The position numbers and the translations under genes are program-made. Under the pieces are notes generated by a model that worked only from the letters and a program-made list of their open reading frames with translations, was not told the origin of the DNA and did no database searches. Below, one piece after another: positions 9,389 to 19,503 of a DNA stretch of 64,000 bases. The DNA is from Azolla caroliniana (taxonomy: Eukaryota; Polypodiophyta), in NCBI GenBank assembly GCA_043228905.1, contig JBHGNT010000004.1:10726001-10790000 (forward strand). Reading direction: 5' to 3'. Each line of letters opens with the position of its first letter. Position 1 is the stretch's first letter.

Positions 9389-12322
9389 TCACAAATTTGC
9401 ACAGGTTTGAGACCATAAGACCGAAGTCCTTGCATCAGCTTTATTTAAGTGAATAGCATGTGCGAGGGCCTGTTTCCCAACCTGCAAATTCCCCCAATGT
9501 TTACAAGCCCCTAACAAAGAATGCCACACAACAAGATTAGGAGACTGGGGCATTTCGAAGACCATAGATATCGCATTCTCTAGATGACCTGCACGGCTAA
9601 GTGCATCCACGATACAAGCATAATGCTCCAGCATTGGAACAATACCATAGTCTTTACTCATCATCTCAAAGTACCTCTCGCTCTTGTTGAACATACCTAC
9701 ACGACTACATGCATTAAGGATAACAATAAACGTTACCCAATCTGGTCGTGTACCTTCACCTTGCATATTCCCGAATAGGTAAAGAACAGTTTCAAAGTCT
9801 CCAAGTTGAGCATAGCCTGCCAGCAGTGCAGTCCATGAGACTACGCCTCGAATCAGAAGCTTGTCGAACACTTGCTGTGCTTTTGGGAGGGACCCCAAGT
9901 TTGCATACATTTCAACCAACGCACTGCCAACCATAACTTTATTCTCTATCAGTCTTCTTCTCTCAATGGCATCATGTATTTCTTGCCCTTTAACAACAGC
10001 ACCTAATTTTCCACAAGCTTTCAGCACAGAAATGAATGTAACAACATCAGGAATAGTGCCTTCCAGTTGCATTGCTTCGAAAAGCCTAATAGCTTCATCA
10101 AATTGGCCAAGTTCAGTATATGCACTAATTAATGCATTCCATGAAACCACATCTGGAACTTGAAGCCTATCAAACACCTCCTGTGCTTTCGTAAGTGCAC
10201 CAGAATTAGCATACAAACCAACCAAGGCATTTCCAATAGTAGTGTTATTTTCGAGAAGTCCTTGTTGTTCCATATAATCATGTATTTCTTTGCCTTTCTC
10301 TGTGTCTCCTAGCTTTCGACAGGCTTTCAAGCTACAAATATATGTAACAGCATCAGGCAAGACACCATCAACTTGCATAAGTTGAAGACGCTCAAGCGCT
10401 TCCCTAACCTTCCCAAGTTCAATATATCCTGAGATTAATGCATTCCACGAAATCACATTTCTTATTGGAAGTAGATCAAACACTTCTTGTCCTTTCACAT
10501 GTGAGCCACATTCCATATACATATGAATCAATGCATTGCCGATATCAATGTTTCCTTCTAAAGAACCCTGCTTGCGAATCATGTCATGTATTTGCTCTCC
10601 CTTTCCTTTGTCTACTATCATGCCACAAGCCTTCAAGCTGCAAACAAATGTAATCACGTCAGGAAACATGCCCTCTATTTGCATCTGCTCAAGACACTGA
10701 AGTGCTTTTTCATTTTGATCACATTCAACATAACCAGAAATCAATGTATTCCATGTGACTACATTCCGAAGAGGAAGCCTCTCAAACACTTGCTCTGCCT
10801 TTGTAAGCAAACAGAATGTCACATACATGTAAATCAGGGTATTGCCAACAGTGATGTTGGAATCAAGAAATCCTTTTTGTTCAATTTTAACATGTATTTC
10901 TCTTCCCATATCTATGGCTCCTACACTTGCACATGCTTTCAAGCTGGAAATGAAAGTTACAGCATCAGGAGACACATGTTCAATTTGCATCTTTTTGAAA
11001 CATTCGAGAGCTGTTTGACAATACCCTTGCACCATATATCCACCAATGAGTGCTGACCATGAAACCTCGTTTCTGATAGGGAGTTTATCAAAAACCTTCT
11101 GCGCCATATCAAGCAAGCCACATTTCATGTACATATCAACCAAAGTGTTGCCCATTACAAAATCTTCATCCAGAAATCCACATTTCTCAATCTGAGAATG
11201 CAATTCTTTGCCCTTCTCCACAGATCTATCCTGACAACAAGCATTCAAGCCACAAATAAATGCGACATTGTTGGGAGAGACACCTTCAACTTGCATTTCT
11301 TCAAAGCATTTGAGTGCTTGTCCACTTGGTCCATGTTCTATATTACCATGAAGAAGTGTAGTCCATGAGATCACATCTCGAATTGGGAGTCTGTCAAAAA
11401 CTGACTGTGCCATGCTAAAAGAGCCACATTTTATATACATATCAATCAATGCATTGCCGACACTAAGATCTTTCTGCAAACACAGGGTTTCAATCAGTAC
11501 ATGTATTTCTTGGCCTTTGTGTATGTATTCTATGTCTCGACAAGCTTTCATGCAACATATAAATGTCACGGCACTAGGGGTAACACAATGAAGTTGCATT
11601 CTTTTGAAACACATAAATGCTTCTTCAACCTGACCATTTTCACCATATCCTGAAAGAAGAGCAGTCCAGGAAATCACATCTTGTATGGGAATCTTATCAA
11701 AGATGTGCTGAGCTTTGATCATGATCTTGCATTTACAATACATATAAACCAAAGCACTATTGATAAATATGTTTCTTTCAAGCATGCCACTTTGATCGAC
11801 AATATCATGGATGCGAATTCCAACATGTAAATCAGTGAGTTTAACACAAGCTTTGATCAAAGCTACAAAACCATGCTCATTAGGCTGATGAAACGGATGA
11901 ACATTTTGCATTTCATTGAAGAGTAAAAGAGCAAATCGCGGCGTCTCATGTGCAACATAGGAGATGATGAGAGAATTGAATGCGAAATCACTGCGATATA
12001 CTGATTTTTTGAAGACTTGTTGAGCATAATGCAATCGCTCTTCCTGTAAGAGTGCAGAGACGAGAAGGTTGTTGAGGGGAGAGGGAGAGGTATCGAGGCC
12101 TGTATCACAGAGGTATGAGTGGAAGCGAAGGGCATCAGAACGAAGAACATGGTCTGTTTTCTCTTCCTTTCTTCTGCAGCACGTGTCACGAAGGAAGCTT
12201 GCAAGATGCAGTAAAGAAGAAGAGGAGGAGGAGGAGGAGGATGAAGGTGAAGATGGTGGTGATGAGGAGGAGCATTGAAGCATAGAGCTCAAAACCTCCT
12301 TCCATGGATCAGGCTTCTTCAT
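9389..12322 (-). CDS. PLS-class pentatricopeptide repeat protein (977 aa), C-terminus possibly frameshifted
   Basis: Intronless, with a true ATG at 12322. The N-terminus is strongly Ser-rich (a run of about a dozen Ser near residue 30), as in some plastid transit peptides. Eight P-L-S triplets follow, with P motifs such as DVISWTALLSGY and VVSWNALISAY, L motifs with LKACG..GKEIH, and S motifs with GNALIDMY..CG. The final VTFIVILNACSRVGMF and CIVDALSRAGHLENA segments are the L2/S2-like motifs that precede an E domain. The frame then reads a short non-family tail and stops. In another frame the same DNA gives LMVSNLC..SASEMF, like the expected LMSNLYA..EMW, so a small indel probably ended the original E motif. 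Expected role from the family: organellar RNA binding. No DYW deaminase is present. Confidence 0.85.
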   Translation of the reverse strand: MKKPDPWKEVLSSMLQCSSSSPPSSPSSSSSSSSSSLLHLASFLRDTCCRRKEEKTDHVLRSDALRFHSYLCDTGLDTSPSPLNNLLVSALLQEERLHYAQQVFKKSVYRSDFAFNSLIISYVAHETPRFALLLFNEMQNVHPFHQPNEHGFVALIKACVKLTDLHVGIRIHDIVDQSGMLERNIFINSALVYMYCKCKIMIKAQHIFDKIPIQDVISWTALLSGYGENGQVEEAFMCFKRMQLHCVTPSAVTFICCMKACRDIEYIHKGQEIHVLIETLCLQKDLSVGNALIDMYIKCGSFSMAQSVFDRLPIRDVISWTTLLHGNIEHGPSGQALKCFEEMQVEGVSPNNVAFICGLNACCQDRSVEKGKELHSQIEKCGFLDEDFVMGNTLVDMYMKCGLLDMAQKVFDKLPIRNEVSWSALIGGYMVQGYCQTALECFKKMQIEHVSPDAVTFISSLKACASVGAIDMGREIHVKIEQKGFLDSNITVGNTLIYMYVTFCLLTKAEQVFERLPLRNVVTWNTLISGYVECDQNEKALQCLEQMQIEGMFPDVITFVCSLKACGMIVDKGKGEQIHDMIRKQGSLEGNIDIGNALIHMYMECGSHVKGQEVFDLLPIRNVISWNALISGYIELGKVREALERLQLMQVDGVLPDAVTYICSLKACRKLGDTEKGKEIHDYMEQQGLLENNTTIGNALVGLYANSGALTKAQEVFDRLQVPDVVSWNALISAYTELGQFDEAIRLFEAMQLEGTIPDVVTFISVLKACGKLGAVVKGQEIHDAIERRRLIENKVMVGSALVEMYANLGSLPKAQQVFDKLLIRGVVSWTALLAGYAQLGDFETVLYLFGNMQGEGTRPDWVTFIVILNACSRVGMFNKSERYFEMMSKDYGIVPMLEHYACIVDALSRAGHLENAISMVFEMPQSPNLVVWHSLLGACKHWGNLQVGKQALAHAIHLNKADARTSVLWSQTCANL

Positions 12323-12323
12323 G

Positions 12324-12366
12324 TTCCTGTTCCTGTTCCTGTTCCTGTTCCTGTTCCTGTTCCTGT

Positions 12367-12395
<29 letters not shown>
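12324..12395 (-). repeat. Hexanucleotide array in the 5' leader of PPR gene 2
   Basis: Eight TTCCTG followed by four CTCCTG units on the plus strand, so (CAGGAG)4(CAGGAA)8 in the mRNA sense, ending one base before the ATG. It is in frame without a start codon and reads Arg-Ser/Arg-Asn, so it is untranslated if 12322 is the start. Such arrays vary in length easily. Confidence 0.85.
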
Positions 12396-12397
<2 letters not shown>

Positions 12398-12774
12398 GAG
12401 ATGGATGGGAGGGAGGGACGTTGCGCTAAATCAAACTACATATGTATGTTGTACATAACTCCTCCGTACGTGTGTGTCTACACATTTGCATCCAAACATC
12501 ATAAAGAGGCCTTCCCTCCTGCCCAAGCAATCGCGGCCACGTAACATACATACACATACATACGGACGGTGTAGGGCGCTTAGCTGAGGGCACGCGCGAT
12601 TTGCACCCTCCAATCTTTATCCAAAACAAGTGTGCCAGTCAACAGTGTATGTCACCAGGCGCCCGACCATTTAAATATCAGTCATCCAACGTCACACTCT
12701 TTAGTCACCTGACTCAAAATGAGTTGCCCCACTTCACACTCTGTAGTCGCTCGACTTATAATTTTGTGTAATAA
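12396..12774. other. Upstream region of PPR gene 2
   Basis: Probable promoter and leader of the minus-strand PPR gene. No coding or transposon signature is seen. Several TACGTAC/CATACATA-type short repeats occur. Confidence 0.4.
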
Positions 12775-12937
12775 TGTGGTGGTCACATGGACCACACCCA
12801 AATTAGACCCCTACCAAGCCCCATAATTAGAAGAGCTAATTGGAGCGGGAGAACACCCTCCACGCTAAGAGTAGTCTACAAAATGTAACTTAGGACGTAA
12901 TGGAAAGGGAGCGATTCTTGAGAGCATTTCACATCTT
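12775..12937 (+). repeat. Left terminal inverted repeat
   Basis: Begins TGTGGTGGTCACATGG and matches the reverse complement of 13588-13760 over its whole length. It contributes the first dozen codons of the open frame that continues into the captured pol segment. Confidence 0.75.
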
Positions 12938-12939
12938 GA

Positions 12940-13595
12940 GCATTTCTCACGGAGTACAGATGGACCCAGAGAAGACAAAAGCAGTCCAAAAATTCCTACG
13001 CCCCACCACAGTCAAGCAGCTTCAACGCTTCCTCGGCCTCCTCACGTTCTCTCTCCGCTTCATCCCACGGCTAGCCGACCTATCAACCCCACTACGCGCG
13101 CTCCTGCAAAAAGACGCACCCTTCCTATGGACCGAAGCTTGCGAATCCAGCTTCCTGCAGCTCAAGCGAACACTCCAAGCCTCTGACCTCCTTGTCCACC
13201 CTGATTTCACGAAGCCTTCCCATCTGTAGACGGATGCCTCCAATGTCGGCCTTGGTGCGGTCCTGCTCCAATCCGACGACAACGACCAACTACGCCCGAT
13301 TGCCTACATAAGTCGGTCACTTACCAAAGCCGAACAAAATTACTCAACAACCAAAAAAGAGTTGCTCGCCATCGTCTGGGCATTCCATCGTTTCCACCCA
13401 TACCTACACGGATCAAATACATCAGTCGAAACCGACCATCAGCCATTGCTCTTCCTCATAAAGAAGGCTCATCCACCCGGCCGCTTACTCTATTGGGCTT
13501 TGGCGCTACAGGATTGCACATTCACGTTGCATTATCGCCGTGGTCCCCAAAACATCGTCGCCGATGGATTACCCCGCATCTCCACCAAGATGTGA
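12940..13595 (+). pseudogene. Captured Ty3/gypsy RT thumb-RNase H fragment
   Basis: After codons derived from the TIR, the frame runs through DPEKTKAV (RT C-terminus), LQRFLGL, then the RNase H core with TDASNVGLGAVL, SRSLTKAEQNYSTTKKELLA and TDHQPL, ending at the NIVADGLPR signature that closes gypsy RNase H. A TAG directly before TDAS (about 13227) breaks it, and there is no RT catalytic core or integrase. This is a fragment of a conventional chromovirus-like pol, distinct from the Gypsy-A/D family elsewhere in the window. It is a passenger in the TIR element. Confidence 0.85.
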
Positions 13596-13760
13596 AATGC
13601 TCTCAAAATGCTCTCAAGAATCGCTCCCTTTCCATTACGTTCTAAGTTACATTTTATAGACTACTCTTAGCGTGGAGGGTGTTCTCCTGCTCCAATTAGC
13701 TCTTCTAATTATGGGGCTTGATAGGGGCCTAATTTGGGTGTGGTCCATGTGACCGCCACA
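13588..13760 (-). repeat. Right terminal inverted repeat
   Basis: Inverted partner of 12775-12937, ending CCACA at 13760 and followed by ATAA. It contains one extra short duplication (TGCTCTCAAAA) relative to the left copy. Confidence 0.75.
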
Positions 13761-13764
13761 ATAA

Positions 13765-14129
13765 AACCTTGATGCTTGTCATTTTTCACATTTTTGAAAC
13801 AGATGACCAAGGTTTTAGCAAGGACTGTGTTTTCAACCATCGATGTGCACTTGCCAACCACCTGCACCTACACCGGCATTTGCATCGCCACTTGCTTACT
13901 TGCGAGGTATGCATTTTATTGGTCTCTATTTTTTTTGTCTACATGAAATAGTTTTTTGAAAGTTTTTAGTTTTTTTTTTTTTCCAAAAAAATCTCCTTCC
14001 AGTAGTTATAAAATTTTACAAATGAGATTATTATGTACAAATCCATGTAGGGATGCGATAGTTCCATCTTATGTGGATGCCCATTGACTCAAGAAAGGGA
14101 GAGGACGACCATTGTTGGATGAAGGCTAT
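13765..14129. other. Unassigned spacer
   Basis: T-rich DNA between the TIR element and the LINE fragment. No recognisable feature. Confidence 0.4.
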
Positions 14130-14918
14130 TCATTGTCTTTCAACTCCATCGGAGTTGCCCTTGAGGCCATCATATTGACTCTTTAGAGTGGATACAATTT
14201 CACGCCATATCTCTTGCGGTAACATTGTTGGATGCACGGTTTGGTTGGAGAAGACCCGTCTACACCGTTGTTTCCATAGAATCCAAAGAGTTATTGGGCT
14301 GACCAATTCCAACACAACTTGAGATTTGTCATTAAGAGGAGTTGAGTGGGCATTGCCGATGGTGGAGAAAAAAACCTCTCGTGCCTTTATCACCAAAGTC
14401 ATCCCCTCCTCCTAATGCTCATATCTGCCAACAGGGGTCTGCCATGATAGCCAACATATATTTCCCCACTTGATTGAGCCTTGCACCTGACATACTTGCA
14501 ACAAGCGGCCAACCCCCCCGCCATATTCGATGGGATGTTAGGCAGTCCCACAAAGCGTGTCGTATTGATTCTACTGCATTTGGACACTCTACACAATTAG
14601 GAGAGCTACGGTTCCCACGTTGCCATGCTCCCACCGGTAGTGACTTATGTATTAATAGCCATTGGAACGTGGTAATTCGCCTCGCGTGTTGTTGTTTCCA
14701 GATTTTCTGCCAAAACTTGGTGATAATTGTGTGAGGAACTTGATATGCGTGCCAGACCTTTGCAACAGCCGGCTCTCGGGCAGTTTGAGCAGCTAGGATG
14801 TGGCGACCCAATCTAGTTGTGAATTGGAAGAAAGGGACGGGTTTACTTCCTTGCTCCGCGTTGTCGTGAAGATTTCCAGCTACGGTGAGAAACTCGGGTG
14901 AGACAAATAAAATGGGGA
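14130..14918 (-). pseudogene. LINE (non-LTR retrotransposon) 3' fragment with zf-RVT domain
   Basis: On the minus strand a frame reads FWQKIWKQQHARRITTFQWLL, then C..C (CVECPNAVESIRHALWDC), which is the zinc-binding zf-RVT module found after the RT of plant LINEs. A second overlapping frame (14402 to 14130) continues with LWILWKQRCRRVFSN, the usual end of these ORF2 proteins, so a frameshift lies between them near 14400-14420. No RT core is present. The right edge coincides with the start of the Gypsy-C LTR at 14919, suggesting that insertion cut the LINE. Confidence 0.8.
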
Positions 14919-15615
14919 TGTGCAACATTGCACATGCACTTGTAAGTTTGTATAATGAGAATAAGATAACAAAATGTAAGGGGAAGGGTAATAATCTAAG
15001 GTGCTAAAGGTGCACCTCGAGGTTCGTAGAGGCATAAAGGTGATGTGCACTTTGTAGGCTTGAGAGAGGTACATGAAGCATACGTATAGGGAGTAATGGG
15101 CATTGAGTAGGACGGCTAGAGGAGAGAGACTGGAGGCCCATCAATCTCTCCACCTAAGATCGAGGCCAAAGATTCTCCTTTGAAAGAAAGGGGATTTGAC
15201 CACTCCTTTTTGTAATGTGCCTCACCCCTTACTACTATAAAAGGGAGTGAGGGGTCACTTTGGAGGGGGTTGCCTATTTTGAGTGTGAGATGTATACCAC
15301 TTAGTTCTAGGGTTCTTCTTCTTCCTATTTCAGTTTTAGGGTTTCGTCTAGGGTTTTACTCTTCTTGTTTATTTATCCGGTTAGGGTTTCTTGTAGTCGT
15401 TTGGTTTGGCCTATGCAGCCATGGTTGTAATCGTTTGCGGATTCTTAATATAATTTGTTTGTGTATCTTGCCTCCATCTATTTCTTGTTCAATGTTAATG
15501 TCTTATTCTTTCTCCTCTCCTCTTGAGCGAAGCTCCCATTTCTCCTCTACTCCCTAGTCCAAGACCCCCGTGGTCCCGCCTAGGATCCTACATGTACTGG
15601 CGGATTTCCGCGACA
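14919..15615 (+). repeat. Gypsy-C 5' LTR (~697 bp)
   Basis: Starts TGTGCAACATTGCACA at the LINE breakpoint and ends CCGCGACA, directly before a probable primer-binding site TTTGGTGAACCCGACGTG. A TATA box (TATAAAAG) lies near 15235, followed by the CTAGTCCA..ACCCC motif near 15556 that is also present in the Gypsy-A and Gypsy-E LTRs. The start is inferred, since no second LTR copy exists to compare. Confidence 0.6.
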
Positions 15616-16870
15616 TTTGGTGAACCCGACGTGAAGATGCGGCAAGGGAGGACGGAGATGGAAGATGATGACTTCGACTTCGCGGAGATGATGGCGAAGA
15701 TTGTGATGGATGCCGGACGAAAGAAGGTGAGGCAAGATGCGGCTCAACAAGCCGTTGAGAGGGTGGTCGATCGATTCGGCCGGTTCAACGGGGACGATGT
15801 CCCGAGATTCTTAGAAGCGTACAATGCTGAGATGACGAAGAGGGGCGTGGATGAAGCAATGATGCTAGAATATTTTTTTCGAGTGGCGGTCGTATCAACG
15901 CACAAAGAGGTCAAGTCGCTTCGAGGAGCTCACGAATCGTGGGAGTCCTTTGAGGGAGCTCTATTGGAGGCGTACAAGTACGCGAAACCGGAATGGGTAT
16001 GCCGGCAACACGATGAGAAGCGATCGGCAACACGATGAGAAGCAAGCGGCAGAGAAGAGAGGGCGGTGAGTGATTACGCACTACCGCCGGAGGAGAGCTC
16101 AACACGTGATGGATCGGAGGAGTACAACCTATGGGAGGCGTACGAGATCGTGAAGTCGAAGATTGAAGCCGAAGAAGGGTTTATTATGGAGTCGAGCCCG
16201 AGAGGATCGGAGGATGCGGAGGAAGAAGCCTCCCTATGGGTCGACAACGGGGCCTATGTAGATGCTGAAAGAGCGTGCAACGACGACGACGTGGGAGAGG
16301 GTGCGTAGCAAGCGACCCTCTCATCTTGCGGAAAGGGAACGGCCATGGATGAGGCCGAAGACTACGGAGCGGGGAGCGCCACTTCGAGAGTGGGCGGAAG
16401 TTTCGGGGCACGGTTGCCTGAAACATCGAACGGGGAGGAAGCAAGCGTAATCGAGGCTTGCGCGATTGAAGACGAGGTAGCCACGGACAACGACGTCCGG
16501 GTGGAGGTGGCTACGGACATGACGGGCGATGGTGTCGAGACCTTGCCCACACCGATTCTTGAGACTCCGGCGGTCGGCCACGAGGGCCCACGTAAGACCC
16601 GAGAGACGAAAGGCAGTAACGGCAAGGCGGGTGACCGAGACGACGACGAGGATAGATCCCTCAACACCGGTGCCGGAAACTACGGCGGTTGTGCCCAAGT
16701 GCGGACATAAGACCAGAGAGATGGGTGGTGGCCATGAGGAGGTGTGGCCCGGAGCGGGCACATACAAAGAGGAAGACGCGAGGCCCGGAACGGGCATATA
16801 CAAAGGGACCAAAGAGGGGCCGGGAGCGGCAACGGTGTTCGGGAGGACCGATTGGGGAAGAAGGTGCGAG
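15616..16870 (+). pseudogene. Gypsy-C gag remnant
   Basis: The region opens with the shared GTGAACCCGACGTG leader. From ATG 15637 a ~133-codon frame resembles the Gypsy-A and Gypsy-D gag starts (AVERVVDRFGRFNGDDVPRFLEAYNAEM, compared with IGRFGGKDATSYLEAYWAEM in Gypsy-D). It breaks at 16038 into shorter acidic frames (16066-16308, 16345-16710) and an imperfect GPERAxTK-type minisatellite near 16735-16835. No zinc knuckle, protease or RT remains. The element stops where minus-strand copia RT begins, at about 16870; the exact junction is uncertain. Confidence 0.65.
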
Positions 16871-18811
16871 CGTCAGATGTGGCGGATCGGATGGAGCCCA
16901 TCTTATGCAACCGTTGCGTAATCTTTGCATTCCAAGCCCGCGAGGCTTGCTTGAGTCCGTAAAGTGACTTCTTCCGTCGGCAAACTGCCGAAGTGTTCTG
17001 TTTAGATAGAAATCCGGGGGGTTGTACCATGTACACCTGTTCCTCAAGATCTCCTTGCAGGAACGCGTTCTTTACATCCATTTGATGTAAATGCCACCCC
17101 TTCGCCGCCGCTACGGCTAGCACGAAGGTCATCTTCGCGACCGGCACGAAGGTCTCATCGTAATCCACGCCGTGCTTCTGCACGTAGCCTTTCGCAACTA
17201 ATCGGGCCTCATATTGGTTGACAAAGCCGTCCGTGTTGTATTTGACCTTGTACACCCACCTACATCCAATTGGCTTCACACCCTTTAGTGCGTCAACCAG
17301 GTCCCATGTCGCATTTTGCGTTAACGCGTGCATCTCTTCCTCTATTGCAGCATGCCAATTTGCGTCTTTTGCCGCTTTTGCGTAGCTCCCCGGCTCACGC
17401 ACTTCTGCCACTCGCGTCATGTACGCATAATGGTGCGCCATGTATTCATTGTACCCGTATCTCTTCACGGGGTTTTTGAGGCGGGTAGATTGGCGTAATT
17501 CGTGATTACCCGATTTCACGACCTTTTCGGCCGATTTTGCCCTCTTCTGCGGAGGTTCCTTTACGATCGGCTCGATGTTAGATTCGCTCCGAACTGACTC
17601 AGCGTTGCCGAAATCGTACTCCAGTATTTTCTTCTTGCCGTTCTACTTGAGCTCAAGTCGTCTCCTCGGTTCTTTACGCGGGGACATCACAATCGAGTCT
17701 CCACTACTCGCCGTCTCTTCAATAGGTTGGCCATTTCGGCCCAACCCCTCATTCGGCCCACTTGGCCGAAATGAGATCGGACTCTCTTTTAGAGCTCTGA
17801 TTTCTTCATCGTGCGGAGGCATTTCAGCCTCGCTGACTTCGTCCTCAGAATTCAGAATGGAGTCATGAGGAGTTGGAGGTGAAGGCAAGTACCACGAAGC
17901 GGACTCATGGAACACGACATCTTGGCTTATGTGTACTTCCTTCGTTCAGGGGTTGTAACACTTATACCCCTTCTACTTGTCTGAATAGCCGACTAAGTTA
18001 CATTTCTCGGCTTTGGCATCCAGATCCCTCCTTTTCTCCTTCGGCATGTGCACATACGCGATGCTGCCGAAAATCCTCAAGTGTGCCAAGTTCGGCTTCT
18101 TTCCGAAATATAGCTCATGTGGCGACACTCCTCCATTAGCAGAAGTCCGATTCTGTAGGTAGACAGCTATCCTCACGGCTTCGGCCCAATAGAATTTTGG
18201 CATATGCTTCTCTTCAAGCATTGCCCTGGCCGCTTCTTCAATCGTCTGATTCTTCCTTTCGGCTCCGGCGTATATCTACATGAGAATTCACGCCGAATTC
18301 CCTCCTTTTGTAGATAACTCATGAACTGGTCGGAGAAGTACTCCTTCCCACCATTGGACCGTAGACATTTGATCTTGCGCCCTATTTCCCTTTTCGTGAG
18401 GCTCTTCACCTTCAGGAAACATGCGAAGACTTCGTTCTTCTTCGTGATCGTGCATGCCCATGCGTACCGAGTGAAGTCGTCGATGAAGATTACGAAGTAA
18501 CGGCTCCCACCGAGACTCACGTTCTGTGCCGGTCCCCACACATCCGAATGGATTAAATCGAGCGGATTTCGACTCCGATTACACTCATTGCGGAATGGAA
18601 GTCGGTGTTGATTTCCCATCTAACAGGCTTCGCAGACTTGGCCATTACAGCCCCGAAATTTCGGCAAGCCGAAAACACACGAAGCCGTGGGAAATTTACG
18701 TGGCCAAACCTCTTGTGCCACAAGTCGATATCTAATTCGACCTTTTGTCCTTTCGCTTACAATGCGGTTCCAGCTTGATTAGTGTTGAGGATAAACATCC
18801 TCCCTTCACGG
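16871..18811 (-). pseudogene. Copia-A pol: integrase and N-terminal reverse transcriptase (3' half of the interrupted element)
   Basis: Reading down the minus strand: end of GAG-pre-integrase (GRMFILN at the Gypsy-A junction), then integrase with LIHSDVWGP and FIDDFTRYAW. The second catalytic Asp is replaced by Asn (LRSNGGKEYFS instead of LRSDGG), and the Glu region is garbled. A linker follows with STRLKNPVKR, then RT with WDLVDALKGVKPIGCRWVYK, DYDETFVPV, QMDVKNAFLQGDL and SLYGLKQASRAW. The frame ends before the YVDD active site at about 16870. Several stops and shifts interrupt it. The 3' RT, RNase H and 3' LTR are absent. It rejoins 31273 onward once Gypsy-A is removed. Confidence 0.85.
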
Positions 18812-19465
18812 TGTCGTAGTGTGAATCACACACTATGTGAAATATGTAAAACACTATATCCAATTTAGAGTACGTATAATAAATAAAAATAAAATATTAA
18901 AAATATTTATTACGTGCATAGGGTAGGATTCAAACCCTGTACCTCCACGTAGACAAACCCCAGCCTTACCACTATACTAGCATACTATAAATTTTAAAGT
19001 TATAATAAACTTTATCCCATGTAAATATTTTAGATATGCATGGTACAAAAAGTTATTCATGCATACACACTCGAGTTAAAAGAAAAGATGGGATAGAAAG
19101 CTAATCATGCACATGTAGTGTGCATGAAAACTAAAGTTAGGAAAAGCATGATGCTTGCATGTGATAAACTTAGACTCTTTCAACACTATATAAGGAAGAG
19201 AGAAAGATGATAGGGTTGTTGATTTTTTTTTTAGAAGGATTGATTAATACAAAATATTCGTGGGATTCACGATTTTACCATCTAATTCTCTCTTACAATC
19301 TAATTACCCATTAATACATTATACTCGTGGGATTCACGAGTTTCATATCTTCTTCTTACAATCTCTTCCTAACTAACATTATCTCATATTCTTCTTTCTC
19401 CTAGTCCAAAACCCCAGCGGTTCTCACTGACTCACGCAAACGATCTGGCACCGAAAGGCACGACA
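18812..19465 (+). repeat. Gypsy-A 5' LTR (654 bp)
   Basis: TGTCG...CGACA ends. A TATATAAG box lies near 19188 and CTAGTCCAAAACCCC near 19402. On the minus strand at about 18920-18990 it contains a tRNA-like stretch with AGTATAGTGGTAAGGC (A-box-like) and GGGTTTGAATCC (B-box-like). It is followed by the candidate primer-binding site at 19469-19485. Confidence 0.9.
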
Positions 19466-19490
19466 CATTTGGTGAACCCGACGTGAACAC
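19466..19490 (+). promoter_or_regulatory. Candidate primer-binding site of Gypsy-A
   Basis: TGGTGAACCCGACGTG follows the LTR end by a few bases. The same word follows the LTRs of Gypsy-C and Gypsy-B, and with one change Gypsy-D. I cannot assign the tRNA primer. Confidence 0.55.
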
Positions 19491-19503
19491 GGGTGGCAAG
19501 GAG

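Larger units (their letters stand above)
12775..13760. mobile_element. Pack-type TIR element (986 bp) carrying a captured Ty3 pol fragment
   Basis: Ends are TGTGG...CCACA. The left ~163 bp (12775-12937) and right ~173 bp (13588-13760) are inverted copies with only a handful of differences, apart from a short duplicated CTCTCAA segment in the right copy. The element is flanked on both sides by ATAA (12771-12774 and 13761-13764), a plausible 4-bp target duplication. The interior is not a transposase but a fragment of gypsy RT/RNase H. Superfamily unknown. Confidence 0.75.

Noticed and set aside
12275-12544. Plus-strand frame encoding (VP)n(AP)n
   Set aside because: Translation of the hexanucleotide array antisense to the PPR gene leader; no independent evidence.
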